From contig NZ_JABBPD010000004.1 of assembly GCF_012927445.1 (NCBI RefSeq), forward strand, positions 372,001 to 436,000: a stretch of DNA of 64,000 nt, in the 5' to 3' direction. This DNA is from Rhodoferax sp. (GTDB taxonomy: Bacteria > Pseudomonadota > Gammaproteobacteria > Burkholderiales > Burkholderiaceae_C). The position numbers were made by a program, and so were the translations under genes. The notes below the pieces were generated by a model. That model made no database searches. It saw nothing but the letters and a program-made list of their open reading frames with translations, and was not told where the DNA came from. Position 1 is the stretch's first letter. The number at the start of each line of letters is the position of its first letter. Shown here piece by piece: positions 38,212-47,937 of this stretch.

Positions 38212-39511
38212 GTATCACCAACCCGACCCCCGTGGCCACTTCGGCATTTATGGCGGCAGCTTTGTCTCCGAGACGCTGACGCACGCCATCAACGAGCTCA
38301 AGGCCACCTACGCCAAGTACCAGCATGATCCGGCGTTTGTCGCTGAATTCAACTACGAGTTGGCGCACTTTGTCGGGCGCCCGTCGCCGGTTTACCACGC
38401 CGACCGCATGAGCCGCGAACAGGGCGGCGCGCAGATTTTTCTCAAACGTGAAGATCTGAACCACACCGGCGCCCACAAAATCAACAACACCATCGGTCAG
38501 GCGATGCTGGCCAAGCGCATGGGCAAGACGCGCGTGATTGCCGAGACCGGCGCCGGCCAGCACGGTGTCGCCACGGCCACCATTTGCGCCCGCTACGGTC
38601 TGGAATGCGTGGTCTACATGGGCAGCGAAGACGTCAAGCGCCAGAGCCCGAACGTCTACCGCATGAAGCTGCTGGGCGCCACCGTGGTGCCGGTGGAGAG
38701 CGGCAGCAAGACGCTGAAAGACGCGCTCAACGAAGCGATGCGCGACTGGGTCGCCAACGTGGACAACACCTTCTACATCATCGGCACGGTGGCCGGACCG
38801 CACCCGTACCCGATGATGGTGCGCGACTTCCAGAGCGTCATCGGCACCGAATGCCTGGTGCAAATGCCTGAAATGCTGCAAGCGCAAGGCTGCAAAACGA
38901 CGCAACCCGACGCCGTGGTCGCCTGCGTTGGCGGTGGCTCTAACGCCATGGGCATTTTTTACCCTTACATCCAGCATGAAAATACGCGCCTGATCGGCGT
39001 CGAAGCGGCAGGTGAAGGTCTGGATACCGCACGCCATTCCGCCTCGCTGCAACTCGGCAGCCCCGGTGTGCTGCACGGCAACCGCACCTATGTGCTGCAG
39101 GACGACAACGGCCAGGTGACCGAGACCCACAGCATCAGCGCCGGGCTGGATTACCCCGGCGTCGGCCCGGAACACGCGTACCTGAAAGACATCGGCCGCG
39201 CCGAGTACGTCGGCATCACCGACGCAGAAGCATTGGCCGCCTTCCACTACCTGTGCCGCACCGAAGGCATCATTCCGGCGCTCGAATCGAGTCATGCCGT
39301 GGCCTACGCCATGAAACTGGCCAAAACCATGCGCCCCGACCAGTCCATTTTGGTCAATCTGTCCGGCCGTGGTGACAAGGACATTGGCACCGTCGCTGAC
39401 CTGAGCAACGCCGACTTCTTTTGCCGTCCCAGCTGCACCGGTCAATCGGTGAAAGGCGGCGACATCTCAGCTTTAGGTAACGCAGAACACGTCGTGAGGA
39501 TGCCGAAATGA
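38204..39511 (+). CDS. trpB: Tryptophan synthase beta chain
   Basis: PLP enzyme joining indole and serine. 435 aa, starting [20 protein letters not shown] at ATG 38204, which overlaps trpF by 8 bp. The PLP-lysine is in [15 protein letters not shown], with [16 protein letters not shown] and the glycine loop [11 protein letters not shown]. It overlaps trpA by ATGA at the end. Confidence 0.98.
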   Translation: MFEYHQPDPRGHFGIYGGSFVSETLTHAINELKATYAKYQHDPAFVAEFNYELAHFVGRPSPVYHADRMSREQGGAQIFLKREDLNHTGAHKINNTIGQAMLAKRMGKTRVIAETGAGQHGVATATICARYGLECVVYMGSEDVKRQSPNVYRMKLLGATVVPVESGSKTLKDALNEAMRDWVANVDNTFYIIGTVAGPHPYPMMVRDFQSVIGTECLVQMPEMLQAQGCKTTQPDAVVACVGGGSNAMGIFYPYIQHENTRLIGVEAAGEGLDTARHSASLQLGSPGVLHGNRTYVLQDDNGQVTETHSISAGLDYPGVGPEHAYLKDIGRAEYVGITDAEALAAFHYLCRTEGIIPALESSHAVAYAMKLAKTMRPDQSILVNLSGRGDKDIGTVADLSNADFFCRPSCTGQSVKGGDISALGNAEHVVRMPK

Positions 39512-40329
39512 GCCGTATCGCTGCCACTTTTTCCAAGCTGAAGACCAGCGGCCACAAGGCGCTGATTCCTTACGTCACCGCCGGTTTCCCGTTTGCCGAC
39601 ATCACGCCGGAGTTGATGCACGCTTTTGTTGCAGGTGGCGCCGACGTGATTGAACTCGGCGTACCCTTCTCCGACCCCAGTGCCGATGGCCCCGTGATCC
39701 AGAAAGCCGGCGACAAAGCGCTGGCTGCCGGTATCGGCATGGTGCAGGTGCTGGACATGGTGCGCGCCTTTCGCACCCAAGACACCAGCACCCCGGTGGT
39801 GTTGATGGGCTACGCCAACCCGGTGGAGCGTTACAACCAGAAGCACGACCGTCTCGATGGCCAAAGCGCCTTTGTCGCGGATGCCGCCGCAGCGGGCGTG
39901 GACGGCGTCCTGATCGTGGATTACCCACCCGAAGAATGCGAAGGTTTTGCCGCAGAACTCAAAAGCCATGGCCTGGACCTGATCTTTTTGCTGGCCCCCA
40001 CCAGTACCGACGAACGGATGCAGCAGGTCGCCGCCGTGGCCAGCGGCTACGTCTATTACGTATCGCTCAAGGGCGTGACCGGCTCGGGCACCCTGGACAC
40101 GGCTTCTGTGGAGGCCATGTTGCCGCGCATTCGCCAGCATGTGAGCGTGCCGGTCGGCGTCGGTTTTGGCATCCGTGACGCGGTCACCGCCCGCGCGATT
40201 GGCAAAGTAGCCGATGCGGTGGTGATTGGCAGCAAAATCATTCAGCTGATCGATGAAGTGCCCCGCGACCAGGTCGCTTCGGTCGCCCAGAATTTTTTGC
40301 GCGAAATCCGGACCGCGCTGGATTCATAA
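39508..40329 (+). CDS. trpA: Tryptophan synthase alpha chain
   Basis: Cleaves indole-3-glycerol phosphate to indole, which is passed to TrpB. 273 aa. Family segments are [33 protein letters not shown] (catalytic Glu/Asp) and [13 protein letters not shown] near the flexible loop. The ATGA overlap with trpB implies coupled translation and equal supply of the two subunits. Confidence 0.98.
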   Translation: MSRIAATFSKLKTSGHKALIPYVTAGFPFADITPELMHAFVAGGADVIELGVPFSDPSADGPVIQKAGDKALAAGIGMVQVLDMVRAFRTQDTSTPVVLMGYANPVERYNQKHDRLDGQSAFVADAAAAGVDGVLIVDYPPEECEGFAAELKSHGLDLIFLLAPTSTDERMQQVAAVASGYVYYVSLKGVTGSGTLDTASVEAMLPRIRQHVSVPVGVGFGIRDAVTARAIGKVADAVVIGSKIIQLIDEVPRDQVASVAQNFLREIRTALDS

Positions 40330-40350
40330 TCCACCCCTGAACTGATACCT

Positions 40351-40395
40351 TGCGGGACAAACCGCAGCCCCGCGATAGCGGCGCAAGCGCTGTCC
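40351..40395 (+). repeat. Second dispersed repeat family, copy B (upstream of accD)
   Basis: tgcgggacaaaccgcagccc ... gcaagcgctgtcc. It aligns with copy A upstream of leuB over the conserved ends. Confidence 0.7.
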
Positions 40396-40414
40396 TCAAC
40401 CCTTAGGAGACTCC

Positions 40415-41287
40415 ATGAGTTGGCTCGAAAAACTTCTGCCCCCAAAAATTCAGCACACCAACCCGGCGGACCGGCGCAGCGTGCCGGAAGGACTGTGGAT
40501 CAAATGCCCCAGCTGTGACTCCGTGCTCTACAAGACGGACCTGGAACAGAACCAGAACGTCTGCCCCACCTGCAGCCACCACCACCGCATCGGTGCGCGC
40601 GCCCGGCTCAACGTGTTTCTGGACAACGAAGGTCGGTTCGAACTGGGGCAAGAAGTGTTGCCGGTGGATGCGCTCAAGTTCAAGGACAGCCGCAAGTACC
40701 CGGAACGCTTGAAAGAAGCCCTGGAGAACACGGGCGAGACCGATGCGCTGGTGGTCATGGGCGGCACCGTGCACGGCATTGGCGTGGTGGCCGCCTGCTT
40801 TGAATTTGAATTCATGGGCGGCAGCATGGGCTCGGTGGTGGGTGAGCGCTTTGTGCGCGGGGTCCACGCAGCGATTGAGCAAAAAGTACCGTTTGTCTGC
40901 TTCACCTCCACCGGTGGCGCACGCATGCAGGAAGGCCTGCTCAGCCTGATGCAAATGGCCAAGACCAATGCCTCGTTGACACGCTTGGCCAAAAAGGGTT
41001 TGCCGTTTATCAGCGTCTTGACTGACCCGACCATGGGTGGCGTCAGCGCTGGCTTTGCCTTTTTGGGCGACGTGGTAATTGCCGAGCCGAAAGCCTTGAT
41101 TGGTTTTGCCGGCCCCCGCGTGATTGAATCGACCGTGCGGGTCACGCTGCCAGAAGGTTTTCAGCGTGCCGAATTCTTGCGGACCAAAGGCGCGATCGAC
41201 TTTATCTGTGATCGCCGCGAGCTGCGCAAGACCGTGGCCAGCACGCTGGCGATGCTGCTGCGCCAGCCGGCTGACGCCGTGATCTGA
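40415..41287 (+). CDS. accD: Acetyl-CoA carboxylase carboxyltransferase subunit beta
   Basis: Half of the carboxyltransferase that makes malonyl-CoA for fatty acids. 290 aa. The N-terminal zinc ribbon uses [20 protein letters not shown] followed by PTC; the core has [19 protein letters not shown] and [15 protein letters not shown]. It lies downstream of trpA, the usual arrangement in the order. Confidence 0.98.
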   Translation: MSWLEKLLPPKIQHTNPADRRSVPEGLWIKCPSCDSVLYKTDLEQNQNVCPTCSHHHRIGARARLNVFLDNEGRFELGQEVLPVDALKFKDSRKYPERLKEALENTGETDALVVMGGTVHGIGVVAACFEFEFMGGSMGSVVGERFVRGVHAAIEQKVPFVCFTSTGGARMQEGLLSLMQMAKTNASLTRLAKKGLPFISVLTDPTMGGVSAGFAFLGDVVIAEPKALIGFAGPRVIESTVRVTLPEGFQRAEFLRTKGAIDFICDRRELRKTVASTLAMLLRQPADAVI

Positions 41288-41299
41288 GCCGCCTCACAT

Positions 41300-41866
41300 T
41301 CAGGTGGCGAGCAAGGCCAGCCCTTGCAAATGACCCAGAAGAATTGAAGCAATCTGGAGCAGCACCAGCAGCACCAGCGGCGACAGATCGATGCCACCCA
41401 CCAGCGGCATCAGGCGCCGGATGGGCGTCAGGGGCGGCGCGCACAGCCGCCCGATCACGTCCGACATGACCGACTGGGTCTGCACCCAGGACAAGACGGC
41501 GTAAACAATCACCAGACCGGTCATGCCGGAAATAGCCAGCCGCAGCACACCAAACGCGGCCAAAATCGGCACGGCAAACAAGCCGCCGTCGGCCCCTGCC
41601 AGCAGCCACAGCAGTAAAAACTGCGTCAATTCCAGCAGATAGGCGGCGACCAGGCTGGCCATATCCCAACGTCCCAACGCCGGCACCACACGCCGCAGCG
41701 GCAACACCAGCCAGTCGGTCAAGGCAAAGACAAAGCGCCCCAGCGGATTGCCCGAACGCGCCGACATGGGAATGCGCTGGTACTGCATGTACAACCGCAA
41801 CAAACAGGCACCGCCAAGGACACCGGCGATGACTTCAAGCAACAAAGAAATAATTTGGTAGAGCAT
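41300..41866 (-). CDS. YggT family membrane protein
   Basis: A 188-aa membrane protein made of two YggT repeats: each has a hydrophobic hairpin, the second with AVLSWVQTQSVMSDVIGRLC and PLTPIRRLMPLVGGIDLSPL, which is the YggT signature (S-P-L-[VL] end). Family members have been linked to osmotic tolerance and cell-envelope organisation, without a defined biochemical activity. ATG 41866 is chosen. It converges on accD (12 bp apart). Confidence 0.9.
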   Translation of the reverse strand: MLYQIISLLLEVIAGVLGGACLLRLYMQYQRIPMSARSGNPLGRFVFALTDWLVLPLRRVVPALGRWDMASLVAAYLLELTQFLLLWLLAGADGGLFAVPILAAFGVLRLAISGMTGLVIVYAVLSWVQTQSVMSDVIGRLCAPPLTPIRRLMPLVGGIDLSPLVLLVLLQIASILLGHLQGLALLAT

Positions 41867-41873
41867 GAAAATT

Positions 41874-41916
41874 GGGGGGACAAACCGCTGCGACGCCATG
41901 CGTGCCAGCGCTGTCC
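41874..41916 (+). repeat. Second dispersed repeat family, copy C (between yggT and lysS)
   Basis: ggggggacaaaccgctgcga ... gtgccagcgctgtcc. Same orientation as copies A and B, here ahead of lysS. Confidence 0.65.
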
Positions 41917-42047
41917 AAACTGATTAAGGGGGTGTAAATCTCATTGAATCATAGCGACAGGACGCGGGCCATTTAAAATCAGTGGTTTCGGCCTCAAATA
42001 GCCGTTTACCCTTCCTCCTTCGCTGCTCCAACTATTGCGCCCCCTTC

Positions 42048-43601
42048 ATGTCTGATCAAACCACCTCCCCCGCTCCCCAGGACGAAAACCAGCTCATTTT
42101 GGAGCGGCGCGAAAAGCTCAAGGCCATCCGCCAGCAACAGCTGGACGGCAAGGGCGTTGCCTTCCCCAATGATTTCAAACCGGCGGACCATGCCGCCGAC
42201 CTGTTTGCCGCCCACGCCGGCCAAACCACAGAAGGACTGCTCGAACAAGGCGCCGTCGCCAAGGTCGCCGGTCGCATGATGCTCAAGCGTGTCATGGGCA
42301 AGGCCAGCTTCTGTACCCTGCAAGACAGCACCGGGCGCATCCAGATTTACATCAAGGGTGAAGACATTGGCGCCGACCTCTATGCCAGCTTCAAGCACTG
42401 GGATCTGGGCGACATCGTGGCAGCCGAAGGCAAGGTTTTCAAAACCAAGACCGGAGAGCTCTCCATCCATGCCAGCAGCGTGCGTCTGCTGACCAAGAGC
42501 CTGCGTCCCATGCCGGACAAGTTTCACGGCATGAACGACCAGGAAGTCAAGTACCGCCAGCGCTATGTCGACCTGATGACGGACGAGGCCGCCCGCAAAC
42601 GCTTTGTGGCGCGCTCCAAAGCGGTCAGCGGCATTCGCGAGTTCATGGTGGGACACAACTTTCTGGAAGTTGAGACCCCCATGCTGCATCCGATTCCGGG
42701 CGGCGCCAACGCCAAGCCCTTCACCACGCACCACAACGCGCTGGACCAGCAGATGTTCTTGCGCATTGCGCCCGAGCTGTACCTGAAACGCCTGCTGGTG
42801 GGCGGCTTCGAGCGCGTGTTCGAGATCAACCGCAACTTCCGCAATGAAGGCATCTCGGTGCGCCACAACCCCGAGTTCACCATGATGGAGTTCTACGCGG
42901 CCTACTGGGACTACCAGGACCTGATGACCTTCACCGAGGCCCTGGTCCGCGATGCCGCGCACAAGGCGGTCGACACCCTGCAGCTGAGCTATGGCGGCAA
43001 GCCCGTCGATCTGGCCAAGCCGTTTGAGCGTTTGACGATTCATGAGGCCATCTGCAAGCACACCGAAGCCGGCGAAGCCCTGGAAGGCGGCCCAGGCTTG
43101 CGGGTGGACAACGAGGCCTGGCTCATCGGCGCTCTGCGCAAGCTGGGCCTGACGGAGGGCAAACACAAGCTGTCGACCCGTTCGCTGGCCAGCCTGCAAG
43201 TGCTGTACTTTGAAGAAACGGTGGAAGAAAAGCTGTGGCAACCGACCTTCATCTGCGAACACCCGGTTGAAATCTCGCCGCTGGCCCGCGCCAGCGATCA
43301 CAAGCCCGGCGTGACCGAACGCTTTGAGCTCTACATCACCGGCCGCGAATTTGGCAACGGTTTCTCCGAGCTCAACGATGCCGAAGAACAAGCCGCCCGC
43401 TTCCACGCCCAGGTCGCCGCCAAAGACAGTGGCGACGACGAAGCCATGTATTACGACCACGACTTCATTCGCGCCCTGGAATACGGCATGCCGCCGGCCG
43501 GTGGTTGTGGTATCGGCATCGACCGCCTCATGATGCTGCTGACCGACAGCGCCAGCATTCGTGACGTGATCCTGTTTCCGGCCCTGCGTCGGGAATCTTA
43601 A
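42048..43601 (+). CDS. lysS: Lysine--tRNA ligase (class II)
   Basis: Charges tRNA-Lys. 517 aa. The N-terminal OB anticodon-binding domain includes [19 protein letters not shown]; the class II core has motif 1 around [20 protein letters not shown], motif 2 [20 protein letters not shown] and motif 3 [22 protein letters not shown] 42048 starts [18 protein letters not shown] long reverse-strand frame here is a shadow. Confidence 0.98.
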   Translation: MSDQTTSPAPQDENQLILERREKLKAIRQQQLDGKGVAFPNDFKPADHAADLFAAHAGQTTEGLLEQGAVAKVAGRMMLKRVMGKASFCTLQDSTGRIQIYIKGEDIGADLYASFKHWDLGDIVAAEGKVFKTKTGELSIHASSVRLLTKSLRPMPDKFHGMNDQEVKYRQRYVDLMTDEAARKRFVARSKAVSGIREFMVGHNFLEVETPMLHPIPGGANAKPFTTHHNALDQQMFLRIAPELYLKRLLVGGFERVFEINRNFRNEGISVRHNPEFTMMEFYAAYWDYQDLMTFTEALVRDAAHKAVDTLQLSYGGKPVDLAKPFERLTIHEAICKHTEAGEALEGGPGLRVDNEAWLIGALRKLGLTEGKHKLSTRSLASLQVLYFEETVEEKLWQPTFICEHPVEISPLARASDHKPGVTERFELYITGREFGNGFSELNDAEEQAARFHAQVAAKDSGDDEAMYYDHDFIRALEYGMPPAGGCGIGIDRLMMLLTDSASIRDVILFPALRRES

Positions 43602-43609
43602 GGAAAATA

Positions 43610-43660
43610 GACCTCTAGCCCCCGTCGATATTACGCAAGTAGCTATGAATACAATAGCAC
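43610..43660 (+). repeat. Dispersed palindromic repeat, copy 8 (over the next gene's start)
   Basis: CCTCTAGCCCCCGTCGATAT then TACGCAAGTAGCTATGAATA and CAATAGCA: close to the consensus. The ATG of the downstream gene is inside the repeat. Confidence 0.85.
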
Positions 43661-44190
43661 CCAAGCCACTCAAATACCTGATTGGTTATGCCGCAGACAC
43701 GCTGGCACAGGTCGAACGACTTGTCGCCAGCAACGGTCTGGGCGAGTGGCTGCTGAAAAAGTACCCGAGCGGCCACGGCGTGCGCACCGACAAAGCGCTG
43801 TTTGAGTACGTGCAGGAGCTGAAACAAACCTACCTGCGCGGTGCCGATCCTTTAGCCAAAGTGGCGTTTGACAGCAAACTGCAGGTGGTGCAACACGCCT
43901 TGGGCACACACACCACCATCTCGCGGGTGCAGGGCAGCAAACTCAAGTCCAAACGCGAAATCCGTATCGCAGCCCTGTTCAAGGACGCGCCGCCGGAGTT
44001 TCTGAAGATGATCACAGTGCACGAGCTGGCCCACATCAAGGAACGAGCCCACGACAAGGCCTTCTACCAGCTCTGCAGCTACATGGAACCCAGCTACCAC
44101 CAGCTGGAGTTTGAGGTTCGCATGTATTTGACCCACCTGGAAGTTTCAGGGACGCGGTTGTGGGGCGTCGCGCCGCGCGAAGTTTGCTGA
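43645..44190 (+). CDS. YgjP-like (DUF45/M48-related) zinc metallopeptidase
   Basis: A 181-aa soluble protein with the zinc-protease motif HELAHIKERAHDKAFYQLC (HExxH plus a downstream His), characteristic of the YgjP/DUF45 group. The substrate is unknown. The start ATG lies within a dispersed repeat, so residues 1-6 (MNTIAP) are repeat-encoded and a later start is possible (no better ATG is visible). It sits between lysS and the chemoreceptor cluster. Confidence 0.85.
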   Translation: MNTIAPKPLKYLIGYAADTLAQVERLVASNGLGEWLLKKYPSGHGVRTDKALFEYVQELKQTYLRGADPLAKVAFDSKLQVVQHALGTHTTISRVQGSKLKSKREIRIAALFKDAPPEFLKMITVHELAHIKERAHDKAFYQLCSYMEPSYHQLEFEVRMYLTHLEVSGTRLWGVAPREVC

Positions 44191-44212
44191 CGCCAGCGGC
44201 CAGGCGGACGGT

Positions 44213-45952
44213 CTAAAAGCTTTCCCAATCACCGCCGTCCGCTTTGCCGGTCTGGACTGACGCTGTCAACGTCAGCTTCTTGGCGCTGTTGACAATCGGC
44301 TTGGCCTGGGACACGTTGCCGAGTTTTCTCGGGGCTTGCGCGGTCTTGGCAAGCGTGCGCTGGGGCTGCACGGGCGTACTGTGCACGGCCAAACCGCCCT
44401 GATCCTGCGCGAGCTTGAACACTGCCACCGCCTGCACCAGTTGCTGGGCCTGGGTCTTCAAGCTGTCAGCCGCAGCGGCACTTTCCTCCACCAGCGCCGC
44501 ATTCTGCTGCGTGGCCTGGTCCATCTGGGTAATGGCTTCGCCCACCTGCGCCACGCCTTGAGCTTGCTCGTTGCTGGCGGCGCTGATCTCGCCCATGATG
44601 TCGGTGACACGCCGGATGCTGCTTACCACTTCGGCCATGGTGGTGCCAGCCTGATCGACCAGCACCGTGCCCTGTTCGACACGCTCCACGCTGTCATTGA
44701 TCAGGGTCTTGATTTCCTTGGCCGCATCGGCCGAGCGGCCGGCCAGACTGCGCACCTCGGAGGCCACCACCGCAAAGCCGCGGCCCTGCTCGCCGGCACG
44801 GGCTGCTTCTACCGCCGCATTGAGCGCCAGGATGTTGGTCTGAAAGGCGATGCCGTCGATCACGCTGATGATGTCGCTGATCTTCCGCGAAGAGTCATTG
44901 ATGCCTTTCATGGTGCCGACCACTTGCGCCACCACTTCACCGCCCTGGATGGCGACGGTGGACGCACTTTGCGCCAGTTGGTTGGCCTGCTTGGCGTTGT
45001 CGGCGTTCTGGCGCACGGTGGAGCTGAGTTGCTCCATCGAGGCAGCGGTTTCTTCCAGCGCGCTGGCCTGCTCTTCGGTGCGGCCGGACAAGTCGTTGTT
45101 GCCCTGCGCAATTTGCATGGAAGCGGTGGCCACGCTTTCGGAGCCCTGACGCACCGTGCCGACCACGCGGGTCAAAGACGTTTGCATGCGTTCTACGGCA
45201 GCCACCACACTGGCTGTGTCGCCGTTGCGCACGGTCATCCGGACGCTCAGATCGCCATCGGCCACGCGGCTGACGGCATCGCACAATTCGGAAGGTTCAG
45301 CGCCCAGTGAGCGTGACAAATCACGGGTGATCAACCAGGCAATGCCCGCGCCCACAATCAGCATCAGCAGGGCCAATCCACTCATGAGTACGCCCGAAGT
45401 ATTTGCTGTTTTTGCCGCCTCCTGTGTCAGCATGTCGGCGACTTCTTTCTGCAGGGCACGCGAATCCTCGCTGGCTTTGAAAACCACGTTCTGCAAGCTG
45501 CGCACTTCGCCAGTCAGCAGTTGAACGGCTTCCGCCTTCTCGCCTTTTTCGACCAGGGCGATGACGCGATCAAGACCGCTGTTGTAGGGAATCCGATTGT
45601 CGTTAAGTATTTTCAGATACTCAAGCGCTTTGGGTTGCGTCAATGTTTTTTCAAGTTTCGCCAATGTCTCTTTATTAGCGCTCCGGAGTTCGGCAATTTT
45701 CTTCTTCTCATCATCGCGAACGGCCGGGGCGTCGCTGATGACAATGTTGCGCACCGCGCGGGCGGCGGCATTGAGGTTGTCTTTGATCTCGGTGAACTGA
45801 GCCACCTTGACCATCCGATTGCTTGCCACATCATCCAGACTGGCGGCCAGCGAGCGCATTTTCAGGGCTCCGATGATCGAAATTGCAATGCCGATCAGAA
45901 TGATCGCGCCAAAACCAAGTGTCAGGCGGGTCGAGACTTTTAAGTTATTCAT
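44213..45952 (-). CDS. Methyl-accepting chemotaxis protein with four-helix-bundle sensor and C-terminal pentapeptide
   Basis: A transmembrane chemoreceptor, 579 aa. TM1 is at 10-30, the periplasmic helical sensor (4HB-MCP type) at about 31-190, TM2 near 191-213, then a HAMP-like segment and a long cytoplasmic coiled coil with the hairpin tip [20 protein letters not shown]. The protein ends GDWESF, matching the CheR/CheB-tethering pentapeptide of E. coli receptors (NWE[TS]F). The signalling domain is almost base-for-base the same as in the receptor at 47938-49686. The ligand is unknown. Confidence 0.93.
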   Translation of the reverse strand: MNNLKVSTRLTLGFGAIILIGIAISIIGALKMRSLAASLDDVASNRMVKVAQFTEIKDNLNAAARAVRNIVISDAPAVRDDEKKKIAELRSANKETLAKLEKTLTQPKALEYLKILNDNRIPYNSGLDRVIALVEKGEKAEAVQLLTGEVRSLQNVVFKASEDSRALQKEVADMLTQEAAKTANTSGVLMSGLALLMLIVGAGIAWLITRDLSRSLGAEPSELCDAVSRVADGDLSVRMTVRNGDTASVVAAVERMQTSLTRVVGTVRQGSESVATASMQIAQGNNDLSGRTEEQASALEETAASMEQLSSTVRQNADNAKQANQLAQSASTVAIQGGEVVAQVVGTMKGINDSSRKISDIISVIDGIAFQTNILALNAAVEAARAGEQGRGFAVVASEVRSLAGRSADAAKEIKTLINDSVERVEQGTVLVDQAGTTMAEVVSSIRRVTDIMGEISAASNEQAQGVAQVGEAITQMDQATQQNAALVEESAAAADSLKTQAQQLVQAVAVFKLAQDQGGLAVHSTPVQPQRTLAKTAQAPRKLGNVSQAKPIVNSAKKLTLTASVQTGKADGGDWESF

Positions 45953-45984
45953 GGACTTTTTGATTTGTAAGGGTTGAGGCTGTT

Positions 45985-46207
45985 TTACGGACCGGCTTCG
46001 GCCATCAGGCCCATGTCGACCTTGGACATGAGTTGTTCGATCTCCATCAGAGTCAGCATGCGCTCTGCATCACCGCTCTTGCTAGCTCGGGATGCAATTG
46101 GGCAATCGTGTTCAGGGTGCCGGGATAGCGCACCAAATTGTGCGGTAGCCCGAGCCACTCCTCACGCGTGAAGCCGCTGAACTTGATGAAGCTGGCGATG
46201 GTCATGG
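45985..46207 (-). pseudogene. Fused remnants of an Aer-like PAS domain and a CheW C-terminus
   Basis: No intact gene lies between the two receptors, but two decayed pieces can be read on the minus strand. From 46205 downward one frame gives SFIKFSGFTREEWLGLPHNL followed by VRYPG, the PAS core of Aer-type receptors (FSGFT.EE..G.PHN.VR.P). In a different frame, down to a stop at 45985, [15 protein letters not shown] then [11 protein letters not shown] matches the end of the intact CheW at 49699 ([13 protein letters not shown]..., MGLIAETAH). The two pieces are out of frame and each is missing most of its domain. This implies that the cluster once held an Aer-like receptor and a second cheW. Confidence 0.8.
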
Positions 46208-46275
46208 ACGAGGTCGATTCCGGTTCCAAAACGCGAAAACAAGCAGACCTCTGACAAAAAATTCAAGACTTCGGT

Positions 46276-47850
46276 CTAAACCGCATCCAGTCTGAAAACA
46301 CTCACCACCTGCACCAGTTCCTGCGCCTGCGATTTGAGGCTGGAGGCCGCCGCGGCCATCTCCTCCACCAGTGCCGCATTTTGCTGTGTAGCCTGGTCCA
46401 TCTGCGTGACGGCTTCACCCACTTGGGAAACCCCGACACTCTGCTCCGAACTTGCGGCGCTGATCTCGCCCATGATGTCGGTGACGCGTCGGATGCTGCT
46501 TACCACTTCGGTCATGGTGCTGCCGGCCTGACCCACCAGGGCCGAGCCCTGCTCGACACGTTCCACGCTGGCGTTGATCAGGGTCTTGATTTCCTTAGCC
46601 GCCTCGGCCGAGCGGCCGGCCAGACTGCGCACCTCGGAGGCCACCACCGCAAAGCCACGGCCCTGCTCGCCGGCACGGGCTGCTTCCACCGCTGCATTGA
46701 GCGCCAGGATGTTGGTCTGAAAGGCAATGCCGTCGATCACGCTGATGATGTCGCTGATCTTCCGTGAGGAGTCATTGATGCCCTTCATGGTGTCAACGAC
46801 CTGGGCCACCACGGCACCGCCCTGAATGGCGACGGTGGACGCACTTTGCGCCAGCTGGTTGGCCTGTTTGGCGCTGTCGGCGTTTTGCTTGACGGTGGAA
46901 CTGAGTTGTTCCATCGAGGCGGCGGTTTCTTCCAGCGCGCTGGCCTGTTGCTCGGTACGGGCACTGAGGTCATGGTTGCCCTGCGCAATCTCGGCACTGG
47001 CGGTCGCCAAGCCATCAGCGTTCTGGCGCACGCCGCCGACGATGTGACTGAGGTTGTCGCGCATCTCCTTGAGTGCATACAGCAAGCTCGTCTGATCGTT
47101 GTTTTTCAGATTGACCGGAACCGTCAGGTCGCCCTGCGCGATGTGGCGCGTAATATTGGCCGCATATTCCGGCTCGCCGCCAAGCTGTTTCAGTAAACCG
47201 CGCGAAATCACCATGCCAATGGCAAACAAGATGGCGGCCAGTATCAGCGCGCCAATTGAAAAATCAATCAGGCGACTCAGAATCGCGGCTTCTACCGTAT
47301 CCACATACACGCCAGAGCCAATGATCCAGCCCCAGGGCGCAAATCCCTTGACGTACGACACCTTTGGCACTGGTCGATCATTGCCCGGTTTGGCCCACAT
47401 ATAGGAGACGAATCCGGCCCCGTTGGTTTTGACGGTGGCTACCATTTCCGCAAAAAAAGGCTTGCCGGTCGGATCCTTGAGATCCGACAAGTCCTTGCTT
47501 TCCATGAGTGCCTTGCTGAACGGATGCATCAGCATGCGCGGGTGCAGATCGTTGATCCAGAAATACTCGGTGCCGCTGTAACGCAAGCCCTTGATCGCTT
47601 CCAACGCCTGCTGTTGCGCCTGCGGCTCGGTGAGCGTGCCCTTGCTCGCCAGGTCGTGGTAGTAGGTCAGCAGGCCGTGGGCGGTTTCCACCACTTGTCT
47701 CACATTATTTTGCCGCTCCCCCAGAATCAGTTTTCGTTCTGAAACCAGGAACAGCGCAGTCAGTGCGACGATGCCGAGGATGGCACTGAAGGTGAACAGA
47801 CCGAGCCTTTTGCCAATACTCATGGAGCGGAGATTTTGCGGCTTTAACAT
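46276..47850 (-). CDS. Methyl-accepting chemotaxis protein with single Cache sensor domain
   Basis: A transmembrane chemoreceptor, 524 aa. TM1 lies at about 16-36 and the periplasmic sCache_2-type sensor at about 40-195, with YFWINDLHPRMLMHPFSKAL and SYVKGFAPWGWIIGSGVYVD, both typical of Cache domains binding small organic acids. TM2, HAMP and the signalling hairpin [20 protein letters not shown] follow. It ends FRLDAV and lacks the WESF tether found in its two neighbours, so it may depend on them for adaptation. The ligand is unknown. Confidence 0.93.
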   Translation of the reverse strand: MLKPQNLRSMSIGKRLGLFTFSAILGIVALTALFLVSERKLILGERQNNVRQVVETAHGLLTYYHDLASKGTLTEPQAQQQALEAIKGLRYSGTEYFWINDLHPRMLMHPFSKALMESKDLSDLKDPTGKPFFAEMVATVKTNGAGFVSYMWAKPGNDRPVPKVSYVKGFAPWGWIIGSGVYVDTVEAAILSRLIDFSIGALILAAILFAIGMVISRGLLKQLGGEPEYAANITRHIAQGDLTVPVNLKNNDQTSLLYALKEMRDNLSHIVGGVRQNADGLATASAEIAQGNHDLSARTEQQASALEETAASMEQLSSTVKQNADSAKQANQLAQSASTVAIQGGAVVAQVVDTMKGINDSSRKISDIISVIDGIAFQTNILALNAAVEAARAGEQGRGFAVVASEVRSLAGRSAEAAKEIKTLINASVERVEQGSALVGQAGSTMTEVVSSIRRVTDIMGEISAASSEQSVGVSQVGEAVTQMDQATQQNAALVEEMAAAASSLKSQAQELVQVVSVFRLDAV

Positions 47851-47937
47851 ATGCGATTCCTAATAATTGACTCTAATTATCTATACAGTTTTGGCAGCTT
47901 GGTGGATCAACCCGTGTTCACCACTGGGTGTTGTGCT

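Noticed and set aside
38153-39445. 430-codon antisense frame opposite trpB
   Set aside because: Shadow frame; trpB is intact with all active-site motifs.
42006-43673. 555-codon antisense frame opposite lysS
   Set aside because: Shadow of lysS; His/Gly/Gln-rich translation without motifs.
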